Of a stretch of DNA of 49,167 nt, positions 32,865-41,894 are shown piece after piece (positions within the stretch are counted from its first letter, which is position 1; each line of letters starts with the position of its first letter). The notes under the pieces are model-generated. The model was not told the origin of the DNA. It did no database searches and saw only the letters and a list, made by a program, of their open reading frames with translations. This DNA is from an uncultured Blautia sp. (GTDB lineage: Bacteria > Bacillota > Clostridia > Lachnospirales > Lachnospiraceae). The position numbers and the translations under genes are program-made. The DNA lies in the NCBI GenBank assembly GCA_900539145.1, contig UQAX01000016.1:1-49167 (forward strand). The letters run 5' to 3'.

Positions 32865-33938
32865 ATGAAAGCATTTTTGATACTGGAAGACGGAACTGTT
32901 TTTACAGGAACCAGCATTGGTTCTAAAAAGGAAATCATCAGTGAAATTGTCTTTAATACATCTATGACAGGCTATTTAGAGGTGCTTACAGATCCTTCTT
33001 ATGCAGGACAGGCAGTCTGTATGACCTATCCTTTAATCGGAAATTATGGTATTTGCCATGAAGATCAGGAGTCTTTAAGACCATGGCCGGATGGGTATAT
33101 CGTTAGAGAATTATCTCGCATGCCAAGTAATTTCAGAAGTGAAGACACTATTCAGAACTTCTTAAAGCAATATGATATTCCGGGAATTGCAGGCATTGAT
33201 ACAAGAGCTCTGACGAAGCTGCTGAGAGAAAAAGGCACAATGAACGGAATGATTACAACAGATGCAGCTTATAAATTAGAAGAGATTATTCCAAGATTAA
33301 AGGCATATAACACAGGAAAAGTAGTGGAACGTGTAACCTGTGAAGAAAAAACAGTTTTAAAGGGAGAAGGTCCGAAGGTAGCTTTAATGGACTTTGGAGC
33401 CAAAGATAATATTGCAAAATCTTTAAATGAAAGAGGCTGCGAGGTAACTGTTTATCCTGCCTTCACAAAAGCAGAGGAAATTCTGAAAACAAATCCAGAT
33501 GGAATTATGCTTTCTAACGGCCCCGGAGATCCGAAGGAATGTACTTCTATTATAGAAGAAATAAAAAAATTATATGACTCTGAAGTTCCTATTTTTGCTA
33601 TTTGTCTGGGACATCAGCTCATGGCGCTTGCCACAGGAGCGGACACAAAGAAAATGAAATACGGACACAGAGGAGGAAATCACCCTGTAAAGGATTTGGA
33701 AACAGGAAGAGTATATATTTCCTCTCAGAACCATGGTTATGTAGTCGACACAGAGACCTTAAATCCGGAAATTGCTGTTCCGGCATTTATCAATGTTAAC
33801 GATAAGACAAATGAAGGATTAAAGTATACAGGAAAGAATATCTTTACCGTACAGTTCCATCCGGAAGCTTGTCCGGGCCCACAGGACTCAGGCTATTTAT
33901 TTGACAGATTTTTAAAAATGATGGAGGTGACCAAATAA
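32865..33938 (+). CDS. carA: Carbamoyl-phosphate synthase small subunit
   Basis: CarA releases ammonia from glutamine and channels it to CarB. The 357-residue protein has the CPSase N-terminal domain (FNTSMTGYLEVLTDPSYAGQ) and a class I glutamine amidotransferase domain with SNGPGDP, the catalytic Cys near residue 247 in AICLGHQ, and the closing His/Glu in QFHPEA. GGAAGACAGGTG precedes the ATG. It shares one base with carB (TAATG). Confidence 0.97.
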   Translation: MKAFLILEDGTVFTGTSIGSKKEIISEIVFNTSMTGYLEVLTDPSYAGQAVCMTYPLIGNYGICHEDQESLRPWPDGYIVRELSRMPSNFRSEDTIQNFLKQYDIPGIAGIDTRALTKLLREKGTMNGMITTDAAYKLEEIIPRLKAYNTGKVVERVTCEEKTVLKGEGPKVALMDFGAKDNIAKSLNERGCEVTVYPAFTKAEEILKTNPDGIMLSNGPGDPKECTSIIEEIKKLYDSEVPIFAICLGHQLMALATGADTKKMKYGHRGGNHPVKDLETGRVYISSQNHGYVVDTETLNPEIAVPAFINVNDKTNEGLKYTGKNIFTVQFHPEACPGPQDSGYLFDRFLKMMEVTK

Positions 33939-36900
33939 TGCCGAAAAATCCAGATATTAAAAAGGTATTGATGATAGGTTCCGGCCCGATTGTTATCGGA
34001 CAGGCAGCAGAATTTGATTATGCAGGTACACAGGCATGCCGTTCCTTAAAAGAGGAAGGAATTGAGGTCGTTTTATTAAACTCCAATCCGGCTACGATTA
34101 TGACGGACAAGGATATTGCAGATAAGGTTTATATTGAGCCTTTAACAGTGGAAGTGGTAGAGCAGCTCATTTTAAAGGAAAAACCGGACAGTGTGCTTCC
34201 GACTCTGGGCGGACAGGCAGGGCTGAACCTTGCTATGGAGCTGGAAGAAAGAGGTTTCTTAAAAGAGCATAATGTGCGTCTTATCGGAACAACCTCCGAA
34301 ACCATTAAAAAGGCGGAAGACCGTCAGGAATTTAAGGATACTATGGAAAAAATCGGAGAGCCTATTGCAGCTTCTCTGGTAGTAAAGAATGTAGAAGACG
34401 GAATTGCGTTTAGTAACAAAATCGGCTATCCGGTAGTTCTTCGTCCTGCTTATACATTAGGAGGAAGCGGCGGCGGAATTGCCAATAACGAAGAAGAATT
34501 AGTAGAAATTCTGGAAAACGGACTTCGTCTGTCTCGTGTAGGCGAGGTACTGGTGGAACGCTGCATTGCAGGCTGGAAAGAAATCGAATACGAAGTAATG
34601 CGTGACAGTGCAGGAAACTGCATTACTGTATGTAATATGGAAAATCTCGACCCCGTAGGTGTACATACCGGAGACAGTATTGTAGTCGCACCATCTCAGA
34701 CCTTGGGTGATAAAGAATATCAGATGCTTCGTACTTCTGCTTTAAATATTATTACAGAGCTGGGAATTACAGGCGGATGTAACGTACAGTATGCTTTAAA
34801 TCCTAATAGTTTTGAATATTGCGTAATTGAGGTAAACCCTCGTGTATCACGTTCTTCTGCGCTGGCATCTAAAGCTACGGGATATCCCATTGCAAAGGTA
34901 GCGGCAAAGATTGCCCTTGGATATACCTTAGATGAAATTAAAAATGCCATTACAGGAAAAACTTATGCCAGCTTTGAACCAATGCTGGATTACTGTGTTG
35001 TAAAAATTCCTCGTCTGCCGTTTGATAAATTTATCAGTGCTAAGAGAACGTTGACAACACAGATGAAGGCAACCGGAGAGGTTATGAGTATCTGCAATAA
35101 CTTTGAAGGCGCTTTAATGAAGGCAATCCGTTCACTGGAGCAGCATGTGGACAGTCTCATGTCTTATGATTTTACAGGGCTTTCCAAAGAGGATTTAATA
35201 GAGGAGCTTTGCATTGTAGATGACATGCGTATCTGGAGAATTGCCGAGGCAATCCGCAGAGGCGTTGATTACGAAACCATTCATAAGATTACGAAGATTG
35301 ATAACTGGTTTATTGATAAAATTGCCATTCTTGTGGAAATGGAAGAGGAGCTTAGAAAGAAAGAGCTTACCGAAGACCTTTTAAGAGAAGCAAAGAGAAT
35401 TGAGTTTCCGGATCATGTGATTGCAAAACTGGCAGGTAAAACAGAAGATGAAGTAAAAGCTCTGCGTAAAGAATACGGCATTACAGCAGCTTATAAAATG
35501 GTAGATACCTGTGCGGCAGAGTTTGAGGCAAGTACACCATATTATTATTCTGTTTACGGCGGCGAAAACGAAGCAGACGGTAAAACAGACAAGAAAAAAG
35601 TATTGATTTTAGGCTCCGGTCCTATTCGTATCGGACAGGGTATAGAATTCGATTTCTGCTCCGTACACTGTACATGGGCATTTGAAAAAGAAGGCTACGA
35701 AACCATTATTATCAATAATAACCCTGAAACAGTAAGTACAGACTTTGATATTGCTGATAAGCTTTATTTCGAGCCACTGACACCGGAAGATGTGGAAAAC
35801 GTAGTAAATGTGGAAAAACCGGACGGAGCAGTCGTACAGTTTGGCGGACAGACTGCCATTAAGCTGACAGAAGCACTGATTAAAATGGGTGTAAAAATTC
35901 TGGGAACTTCTGCAGAAAATGTAGATGCTGCCGAGGACAGAGAGCTGTTTGACGGTATTTTGGAGGAATGTCATATTCCAAGACCAAAGGGGCATACAGT
36001 ATATACAGCAGAAGAAGCAAAGAAAGCTGCAAATGAGCTGGGATATCCTGTTTTAGTACGTCCTTCTTATGTATTAGGCGGACAGGGGATGCAGATTGCT
36101 ATTAATGATGAAGATGTGGAAGAATATATTGGAATTATCAATCGTATTGCACAGGAACATCCAATTCTGGTAGATAAGTATTTACAGGGTAAGGAAATCG
36201 AGGTAGATGCAGTATGTGACGGAGAGGATATTTTGATTCCGGGAATTATGGAACATATCGAAAGAGCCGGTATTCATTCCGGAGACAGTATTTCTGTATA
36301 TCCTGCAAGAACCATCAGTGAGACTGCGAAAAAGACTATTGAGGAATACACACGAAGACTGGCAAAATCTCTTCATGTGCTGGGAATGATTAATATTCAG
36401 TTCATTGTATGTGGTGAGGAAGTATATGTTATTGAAGTAAATCCACGTTCCAGCCGTACCGTACCGTATATCAGCAAGGTGACAGGTATTCCAATCGTTC
36501 CGTTAGCTGCAAAGGTGATTTTAGGGCATAAATTAAAGGACTTAGGATATACACCGGGACTTCAGCCGGAAGCAAAATATTATGCAGTGAAAATGCCGGT
36601 ATTCTCCTTTGAAAAAATCAGAGGTGCGGACATCAGTCTGGGACCTGAAATGAAATCCACAGGAGAATGTCTGGGAATTTCCGAAAGCTTTAATGAAGCT
36701 CTGTACAAAGCCTTTTTGGGAGCAGGCATCAATCTTCCAAAGCATAAAAATATGATTATCACCGTAAGAGATGAAGACAAACAGGATATTATTCCTATTG
36801 CAAAACGTTTCTCTGATTTGGGATATAAGATTTATGCCACAAGAAGCACTGCAAAAGTATTAAATGAAAACGGTGTGAAGGCAGTGAGAACTAATAAGAT

Positions 36901-37135
36901 TGAGCAGCCGTCACCAAACCTGATGGACTTAATTCTGGGACATAAGATTGACCTTGTTATTGATACGCCGAGTCAGGGTGTGGATAAGGCAAAGGACGGA
37001 TTTATTATCAGAAGAAATGCCATTGAAACAGGCGTAAATGTATTAACCGCATTAGATACGGCAGAGGCACTGGTAACCAGTCTGGAAAACACAGATATTC
37101 AAAAGCTGGAATTGATTGATATCGCAGCAATTTAA
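33938..37135 (+). CDS. carB: Carbamoyl-phosphate synthase large subunit
   Basis: CarB makes carbamoyl phosphate from bicarbonate, ammonia and two ATP, for arginine and pyrimidines. The 1065-residue protein is a duplicated ATP-grasp enzyme: both halves open with GSGPIxIGQ (near residues 13 and 553) and have RPSYVLGG/RPAYTLGG and EVNPR motifs. The C-terminal MGS-like domain (about 935-1065) is the regulatory site for UMP and ornithine in the family. Start ATG overlaps the carA stop by one base, with GGAGGTG upstream. The presence of one carAB next to uppP, not in an arg or pyr operon, suggests it serves both pathways. Confidence 0.98.
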   Translation: MPKNPDIKKVLMIGSGPIVIGQAAEFDYAGTQACRSLKEEGIEVVLLNSNPATIMTDKDIADKVYIEPLTVEVVEQLILKEKPDSVLPTLGGQAGLNLAMELEERGFLKEHNVRLIGTTSETIKKAEDRQEFKDTMEKIGEPIAASLVVKNVEDGIAFSNKIGYPVVLRPAYTLGGSGGGIANNEEELVEILENGLRLSRVGEVLVERCIAGWKEIEYEVMRDSAGNCITVCNMENLDPVGVHTGDSIVVAPSQTLGDKEYQMLRTSALNIITELGITGGCNVQYALNPNSFEYCVIEVNPRVSRSSALASKATGYPIAKVAAKIALGYTLDEIKNAITGKTYASFEPMLDYCVVKIPRLPFDKFISAKRTLTTQMKATGEVMSICNNFEGALMKAIRSLEQHVDSLMSYDFTGLSKEDLIEELCIVDDMRIWRIAEAIRRGVDYETIHKITKIDNWFIDKIAILVEMEEELRKKELTEDLLREAKRIEFPDHVIAKLAGKTEDEVKALRKEYGITAAYKMVDTCAAEFEASTPYYYSVYGGENEADGKTDKKKVLILGSGPIRIGQGIEFDFCSVHCTWAFEKEGYETIIINNNPETVSTDFDIADKLYFEPLTPEDVENVVNVEKPDGAVVQFGGQTAIKLTEALIKMGVKILGTSAENVDAAEDRELFDGILEECHIPRPKGHTVYTAEEAKKAANELGYPVLVRPSYVLGGQGMQIAINDEDVEEYIGIINRIAQEHPILVDKYLQGKEIEVDAVCDGEDILIPGIMEHIERAGIHSGDSISVYPARTISETAKKTIEEYTRRLAKSLHVLGMINIQFIVCGEEVYVIEVNPRSSRTVPYISKVTGIPIVPLAAKVILGHKLKDLGYTPGLQPEAKYYAVKMPVFSFEKIRGADISLGPEMKSTGECLGISESFNEALYKAFLGAGINLPKHKNMIITVRDEDKQDIIPIAKRFSDLGYKIYATRSTAKVLNENGVKAVRTNKIEQPSPNLMDLILGHKIDLVIDTPSQGVDKAKDGFIIRRNAIETGVNVLTALDTAEALVTSLENTDIQKLELIDIAAI

Positions 37136-37146
37136 GAGGAGAAGGT

Positions 37147-38019
37147 ATGGATATTTTAGAACTGTTAAAGGTTGTTTTTTTAGGAATTGTAGAGGGTATT
37201 ACAGAATGGCTTCCTATCAGTAGTACCGGACATTTAATTCTGGTAGAAGAATTTGTAAAGCTGGATGTAAGTAAAGCATTCTGGGAAATGTTTATGGTAG
37301 TCATTCAGTTAGGTGCAATTCTGGCGGTAGTTGTCTTATATTGGAAAGATATTTGGCCATTCCGAAATAAGAAACCAAAGCATGAAAATGTGACAAAAGT
37401 AGAAAAGGCAGCAGGAACTTTATGTCGTTTTGTCAAAATCGATAAGATGATTATGTGGCTGAAGATTATGGTATCCTGTCTTCCTGCAATTTTAATCGGT
37501 CTTCCTTTTGATGACTTTATTGAAAAGAAGTTCAATAACTGGTTTGTAGTAGCAGTTATGTTGATTGTATATGGTGTTCTCTTTTTAGTAGTGGAGGACT
37601 ACAATGAAAAGAGAACAGTGAAAATTCATTCTATTGCAGATATTACATGGAAAACAGCGCTGCTTATCGGAATTTTTCAGGTATTGGCATTAATTCCGGG
37701 AACTTCTCGTTCCGGTGCGACCATTATCGGTGGAATTCTTCTGGGAGCGTCCAGAACAGTGGCAGCAGAATATACCTTTTTCCTTGCAATCCCTGTTATG
37801 TTTGGTGCAAGTCTTTTAAAAATTGTAAAATTTGGATTTGACTTTACTTCTTGGGAACTTACAATTTTAGGTGTAGGAACAGTTGTATCTTTTGTGGTGT
37901 CTATTTTGGCAATTAAATTCCTTATGGGATATATCAAAAAACACGATTTTAAAGCTTTTGGCTGGTACCGAATTGTATTAGGTATTATCGTAATGCTGTT
38001 CTTTACAATATTCAGATAA
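37147..38019 (+). CDS. uppP: Undecaprenyl-diphosphatase UppP (BacA)
   Basis: UppP recycles the lipid carrier of wall synthesis by removing a phosphate from undecaprenyl diphosphate; overproduction gives bacitracin resistance. The 290-residue membrane protein holds the active-site segments EGITEWLPISSTGHL (about 16-30) and PGTSRSGATIIGG, and about eight helices. AGAGGAGAAGG precedes the ATG, 11 bases after carB, so both are probably cotranscribed. Confidence 0.96.
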   Translation: MDILELLKVVFLGIVEGITEWLPISSTGHLILVEEFVKLDVSKAFWEMFMVVIQLGAILAVVVLYWKDIWPFRNKKPKHENVTKVEKAAGTLCRFVKIDKMIMWLKIMVSCLPAILIGLPFDDFIEKKFNNWFVVAVMLIVYGVLFLVVEDYNEKRTVKIHSIADITWKTALLIGIFQVLALIPGTSRSGATIIGGILLGASRTVAAEYTFFLAIPVMFGASLLKIVKFGFDFTSWELTILGVGTVVSFVVSILAIKFLMGYIKKHDFKAFGWYRIVLGIIVMLFFTIFR

Positions 38020-38023
38020 TGAA

Positions 38024-38053
38024 AAGGGGCTGTCGCAGTGCGTCAGCCTCTTG
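38024..38053 (+). terminator. Terminator after uppP
   Basis: AGGGGCTGTCGCA (38025-38037) and TGCGTCAGCCTCT (38039-38051) pair with one mismatch and one G-U, followed by TGTTTCTAATTTT. Confidence 0.75.
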
Positions 38054-38097
38054 TTTCTAATTTTATGGGACATTGAGAAAGGAACGAAAGAATTAAG

Positions 38098-38883
38098 ATG
38101 GAGAACGAGGATAAAAAGGTTTTGGACTTGTCTATGGAAGCCGGCAGGATTTTATTGGATGCAGGGGCAGAAATTTTCAGGGTAGAAGAAACTATTAAAC
38201 GTATTGCAATGGCATTTGGAATTGAAAAATGCAGCCCTTTTGTTATGAGTACCGGTATTTTTCTTACAGCCGAAAATGAAGAAGGAGAGATGTATGCCAG
38301 TGTAAAGCATATTCCTATTCAAGGGGCAAAACTTCATAGAATAGCGGCGGTAAATCAGCTTTCCAGAGAAATTGTAGAAGGAAAGTATACCATTGAGGAA
38401 GCTGAAAAAAAACTGGAAGAAATTAAAAAGGAACCGGGAAAATCAGATATTAGTAGGATGCTTGCATCGGGGGTAGGTTCCGGTGGTTTTTGTTATCTGT
38501 TAGGTGGACAGGCTATGGATATGCTTGCGGCATTTCTTTCAGGTTTTTTGTTATATGTGGTACTTCTTGCTTTTGAAAAACGAGAAAAGACTACATCAAA
38601 AATTGTGTTAAATATGATTGGGGGATTTTGTGTATCTCTTTTTGCTGTGATTTTTTATCGCATGGGACTTGGAAATGCACCGGGCAGTATTTTGGTAGGT
38701 TCTGTTATGCCCTTAGTTCCGGGCGTATCTCTGGTGAATGCTGTCCGTGATTTTGCAGAGGGAAATTACATCGGAGGCGGTGTCCGCTTTTTAGACGCTT
38801 TGATGGTGGCTCTTGGAATTGCGCTGGGAGTCAGTCTGATGCACGTGGTTTACTTTCGGATGACAGGAGGAAGCCTATTATGA
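38098..38883 (+). CDS. ThrE-type threonine/serine exporter, N-terminal component
   Basis: This 261-residue protein matches the ThrE domain (formerly DUF1212): a soluble N-terminal part to about 115 with DAGAEIFRVEETIKRIA, then five membrane helices. In Corynebacterium ThrE is one chain exporting threonine and serine; in Firmicutes it is often split in two, as here. GAGAAAGGAACG precedes the ATG. ATGA overlap with the next gene shows they are made together. Confidence 0.88.
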   Translation: MENEDKKVLDLSMEAGRILLDAGAEIFRVEETIKRIAMAFGIEKCSPFVMSTGIFLTAENEEGEMYASVKHIPIQGAKLHRIAAVNQLSREIVEGKYTIEEAEKKLEEIKKEPGKSDISRMLASGVGSGGFCYLLGGQAMDMLAAFLSGFLLYVVLLAFEKREKTTSKIVLNMIGGFCVSLFAVIFYRMGLGNAPGSILVGSVMPLVPGVSLVNAVRDFAEGNYIGGGVRFLDALMVALGIALGVSLMHVVYFRMTGGSLL

Positions 38884-39347
38884 TTACAGATGCAGTTTTA
38901 CAGTTTCTGGCAGCCTTTTTCGGTACGATTGCTTTTTCTGTCCTGTTTTCTGTACCGAAAGAGCATTATCCGCTGTGCGGTGTGATTGGGGGAACAGGAT
39001 GGCTGATTTGCTGGGCGCTTATTCATGTGCTCCATGTAGGCGTTGTAGAAGCCAATTTTGTTGCAACGGTATTTATTACGCTGGCATCTCGAATTGGTAG
39101 TACCGTGCGAAAATGTCCGGTAACGTTGTTTTTAATTGCGGGAATTTTTCCGGAAGTACCGGGAATTGGGGTATATAGAACTATTTATTACAGTATGCTG
39201 GATAATCATGAAAAAGGGCTTTATTACGGAAGGGAAACCTTGGGAATAGCCATTGCAATGGTATTGGGAATTATTCTGGTGTTTGAAATTCCTCAGAAAA
39301 CCATTAATAGGTTATTTGGAAATAAAGCGCTATATGGAAGGAAATAA
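38880..39347 (+). CDS. ThrE-type exporter, C-terminal component (DUF3815)
   Basis: This 155-residue membrane protein with about five helices matches the ThrE_2 family (DUF3815), with AAFFGTIAFSVLFSVPKEHY at its start and a conserved GIFPEVPGIGVYRTIYY. It completes the exporter begun by the preceding gene. The start ATG overlaps the previous stop by four bases. Confidence 0.87.
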   Translation: MITDAVLQFLAAFFGTIAFSVLFSVPKEHYPLCGVIGGTGWLICWALIHVLHVGVVEANFVATVFITLASRIGSTVRKCPVTLFLIAGIFPEVPGIGVYRTIYYSMLDNHEKGLYYGRETLGIAIAMVLGIILVFEIPQKTINRLFGNKALYGRK

Positions 39348-39497
39348 AAAGACGATTACCTATTACAAATCAAAAATTATAGATACATTTACGCTCAGTC
39401 TGCGCTCCCTTTAAGCCTAAGGTCTCAAAGCGTACTCGACAAATTCGCAAAATATATCTATAATTTTGATTATGCAGTAATGGGTAGTCGTCTTTTT
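39346..39497. repeat. 152-bp palindromic element between convergent genes
   Basis: The arms (39346-39385 and 39452-39497) are complementary over about 40 bases with few differences: AAAAAGACGATTACC-TATTAC and TAGATA sides are mirrored. The central part (39386-39451) is richer in GC and can form its own stems (GCGCT/AGCG, CCTT/AAGG). It begins at the stop codon of the ThrE gene and may terminate transcription, but its branched form and size suggest a small mobile or structured repeat. Confidence 0.7.
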
Positions 39498-39555
39498 TAT
39501 TTTGAGAGAGTTTAATTTAAAATAATATCGTGCCATATTTACATTATAAAAAACT

Positions 39556-40488
39556 CTATGCTGTTACAATCGTGCCTGTTTTACCCAGATATCCGTCTTT
39601 TGCTTTTGCAATGGAGGTAATAATGGCTTTTCTGCCCGGTTTGGCTTCTACGAAGTCGATAGCAGCCCGAATTTTGGGCAGCATCGTGTAGTCTTCAAAT
39701 TGCCCTTCTTCCATGTATTCTTTTAACTCGGCAGAAGTCACTTCGTGAAGTGCTTTTTCCTGTGTTGTTTCATAATTTACAGAAACACAGTCTACGCTTG
39801 TTAAAATCAAGAGAATATCAGCGTCCAGTTCATCAGCCAGTTTTTCACTTATCAAGTCTTTTTCAATGACTGCACTTGCTCCGGTGAGCTCTTCATTCTG
39901 TTCTAAAACGGGAATTCCGCCTCCTCCGGCGGCAATGACAACCTGTCCTGCATCAAATAAGGTTTTGATTGCGTCAATTTCAATAATCTTGTCCGGCTTT
40001 GGAGCGGCTACAATTCTGCGATAACCCTGTTCTGTTTTGGTTACATAATTTCCTTTTTTCTCTTCTTGGAAAGCTTCTTCTTCTGTCAGTGTTCTTCCGA
40101 TTACTTTTACCGGTTCATGGAAAGCATCGTCATAAGGATCAACAGTAACCTGAGTTAAAATTGTACTGACTGGTTTATAGATACCTCTGCGAAGAAGCTC
40201 TGCTCTTAAAGCATTTTGAATATCATAGCCAATGTAACCCTGACTCATGGCAGAGCATACAGACATGGGAACAGCAGTAAAATCAGGATGTACCTTTCCA
40301 AATTCATTCATTGCAGTGTGTATCATGCCAATCTGAGGTGCGTTGCTGTGTGTAATTACCAGATTAAGTCCGCATTCAATTAAATCTGCCAGAATTTTGG
40401 CAGAAGATTTTGTGGCACATTTTTGCTCCGGAAGTGTTGTGCCAAGAGCTCTGTGACCGAGAGCTACTACAACTTTCTTTTTGCCCAT
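39556..40488 (-). CDS. arcC: Carbamate kinase-like enzyme, atypical motifs
   Basis: Carbamate kinase interconverts carbamoyl phosphate plus ADP and carbamate plus ATP, usually giving ATP from arginine or purine breakdown. The 310-residue protein aligns along its length (LTQVTVDPYDDAF, AAGGGGIPV, ILTSVD, MLPKIRAAIDFVE). At the N-terminus ALGGNA is replaced by ALGHRA (11-14), and HGNGPQVG by HSNAPQIG (47-54). These touch the active site, so the reaction may be shifted, though similar variants may form a subfamily. AGAAGGAC precedes the ATG. No arcA or arcB is nearby. Confidence 0.87.
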   Translation of the reverse strand: MGKKKVVVALGHRALGTTLPEQKCATKSSAKILADLIECGLNLVITHSNAPQIGMIHTAMNEFGKVHPDFTAVPMSVCSAMSQGYIGYDIQNALRAELLRRGIYKPVSTILTQVTVDPYDDAFHEPVKVIGRTLTEEEAFQEEKKGNYVTKTEQGYRRIVAAPKPDKIIEIDAIKTLFDAGQVVIAAGGGGIPVLEQNEELTGASAVIEKDLISEKLADELDADILLILTSVDCVSVNYETTQEKALHEVTSAELKEYMEEGQFEDYTMLPKIRAAIDFVEAKPGRKAIITSIAKAKDGYLGKTGTIVTA

Positions 40489-40528
40489 AAAATAAGTCCT
40501 TCTTTCCTATCATTTATAGTTATAAACC

Positions 40529-40557
40529 ATTATATCGGTTACGGAAAAGAAAAGCAA
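40529..40557 (-). promoter_or_regulatory. arcC promoter
   Basis: On the minus strand TTGCTT (40557-40552), 17 bases and a perfect TATAAT (40534-40529). Confidence 0.78.
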
Positions 40558-40560
40558 CAG

Positions 40561-40587
40561 AAAAAACCCGATACATAAGTATCGGGT
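40561..40587 (-). terminator. Terminator of the M42 peptidase gene
   Basis: On the minus strand ACCCGATAC, loop TTAT, GTATCGGGT, then TTTTT. A nine-pair stem, 130 bases after the peptidase stop codon and just before the arcC promoter. Confidence 0.88.
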
Positions 40588-40720
40588 CTTTCCAACTTGA
40601 GGGGGGAGATAGTGAGTGGTTTATCAACTATCCATGTTCCATTATAAGGACAAAATATGAGGAAATTATGTCGGTTTTATAAAAAAATTGAAAACTCTCT
40701 TAAGAAAAATTAAAAGAAAG

Positions 40721-41752
40721 TTATCCTAAATAGGATTTTAAAAGTAAAAAGGTGTTTTTGACACCGTCTACATGGCTGCGCTCATATCCATGGGAGGCAT
40801 AGACTCCCGCACCAATCAGTCCGTGACGAACATCATAGCCTGCCCGCAGAGCTGCTTCTGCATCTGAGCCGTAATGAGGATAAACATCTACGGCAAAATC
40901 CACTCCGGCATTTTTGGCAGCGGAGATTAAATCGCTGACAAGCTGGTAATTATAAGGACCACCGCTGTCTTTGGCACAGATAGACACCTGATGCTCTTTG
41001 CAGTTTAAGCCATCTCCTACACAACCCATATCAACAGATAAAACTTCTGTAACGCCTTTCGGAATAGAAGCAGAACCTCCATGTCCAACTTCTTCATATA
41101 CGGTAAAATGCTGGTAGAGCTTTCTTTTTGGACAAATTTGATTATCCTTTAAATATTTGGCATAGCCCATTAAAATAGCTGCGCTTAATTTATCATCCAG
41201 AAAACGGCTTTTGATAAATCCGCTTTTGGTAATGGTTGTCCGTGGACAAAAACAGATAATGTCCCCTGTCATAATTCCTAATGCTTCTGTGTCTGCTTTT
41301 GAGAAAATTTTTTCATCAGGAACGATTTCCATAACATCAAAGCTTCTGGAAGTTTCGTCATATTTTCCGTTTACATGAATGGAAGCATTACAAAGCTGGC
41401 AAGTGCCTTCATAAGCGCCGGAAAAACGTGTGATAATTTTGCAGTTTTCTCCTTCTGCATTATTGGCGTTCATACCGCCCAGCGGAGAAATGGCAAGTCT
41501 GCCGTTTGCTTTTACTTCTGTAACAATAGCGCCCAGAGTGTCTACATGAGCTTCCAGAAAAACGGCATTTTCAGCATCTGTTCCGCCTAAATCTACCAAG
41601 ACGCCGCCTTTTACCGTCTGTGTGGGAGTATAGCCCATTGCCTTATATTCATCCATGAGATAGTCCGTTACATTTTTTGTATAGCCTGTCGGGCTGTCAA
41701 TGGACAATAATTTTTGTAATTGTTCTAAAATATAATCCGTGTATTTTTCCAT
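40721..41752 (-). CDS. M42-family metallopeptidase (aminopeptidase/endoglucanase type)
   Basis: M42 enzymes are cytoplasmic two-metal aminopeptidases that form large tetrahedral particles and trim peptides. The 343-residue protein has metal ligands His69 and Asp71 (EAHVDTLG), Asp in SRFLDDKL, catalytic Glu pair YEEVGHG, Asp in VDMGCVG and a C-terminal His (ASHGYERSH). Some relatives were misnamed endoglucanase. AGGAGG precedes the ATG; the gene has its own promoter and terminator. Confidence 0.92.
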   Translation of the reverse strand: MEKYTDYILEQLQKLLSIDSPTGYTKNVTDYLMDEYKAMGYTPTQTVKGGVLVDLGGTDAENAVFLEAHVDTLGAIVTEVKANGRLAISPLGGMNANNAEGENCKIITRFSGAYEGTCQLCNASIHVNGKYDETSRSFDVMEIVPDEKIFSKADTEALGIMTGDIICFCPRTTITKSGFIKSRFLDDKLSAAILMGYAKYLKDNQICPKRKLYQHFTVYEEVGHGGSASIPKGVTEVLSVDMGCVGDGLNCKEHQVSICAKDSGGPYNYQLVSDLISAAKNAGVDFAVDVYPHYGSDAEAALRAGYDVRHGLIGAGVYASHGYERSHVDGVKNTFLLLKSYLG

Positions 41753-41776
41753 GATTTCAATCCTCCTATTGCTCCC

Positions 41777-41805
41777 ATTGTAGCTTTTCCGTTATATTAC
41801 GTCAA
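41777..41805 (-). promoter_or_regulatory. Promoter of the M42 peptidase gene
   Basis: On the minus strand TTGACG (41805-41800), 17 bases, TACAAT (41782-41777); the predicted start is only about 18 bases before the ATG. Confidence 0.82.
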
Positions 41806-41894
41806 GAAAAAGAAAATTGTAGTAGAAAAATTCATTCATTCCATATATAATAGAAATAGTATGGACATATTAAAGACAAGGAGGAATATAACCC

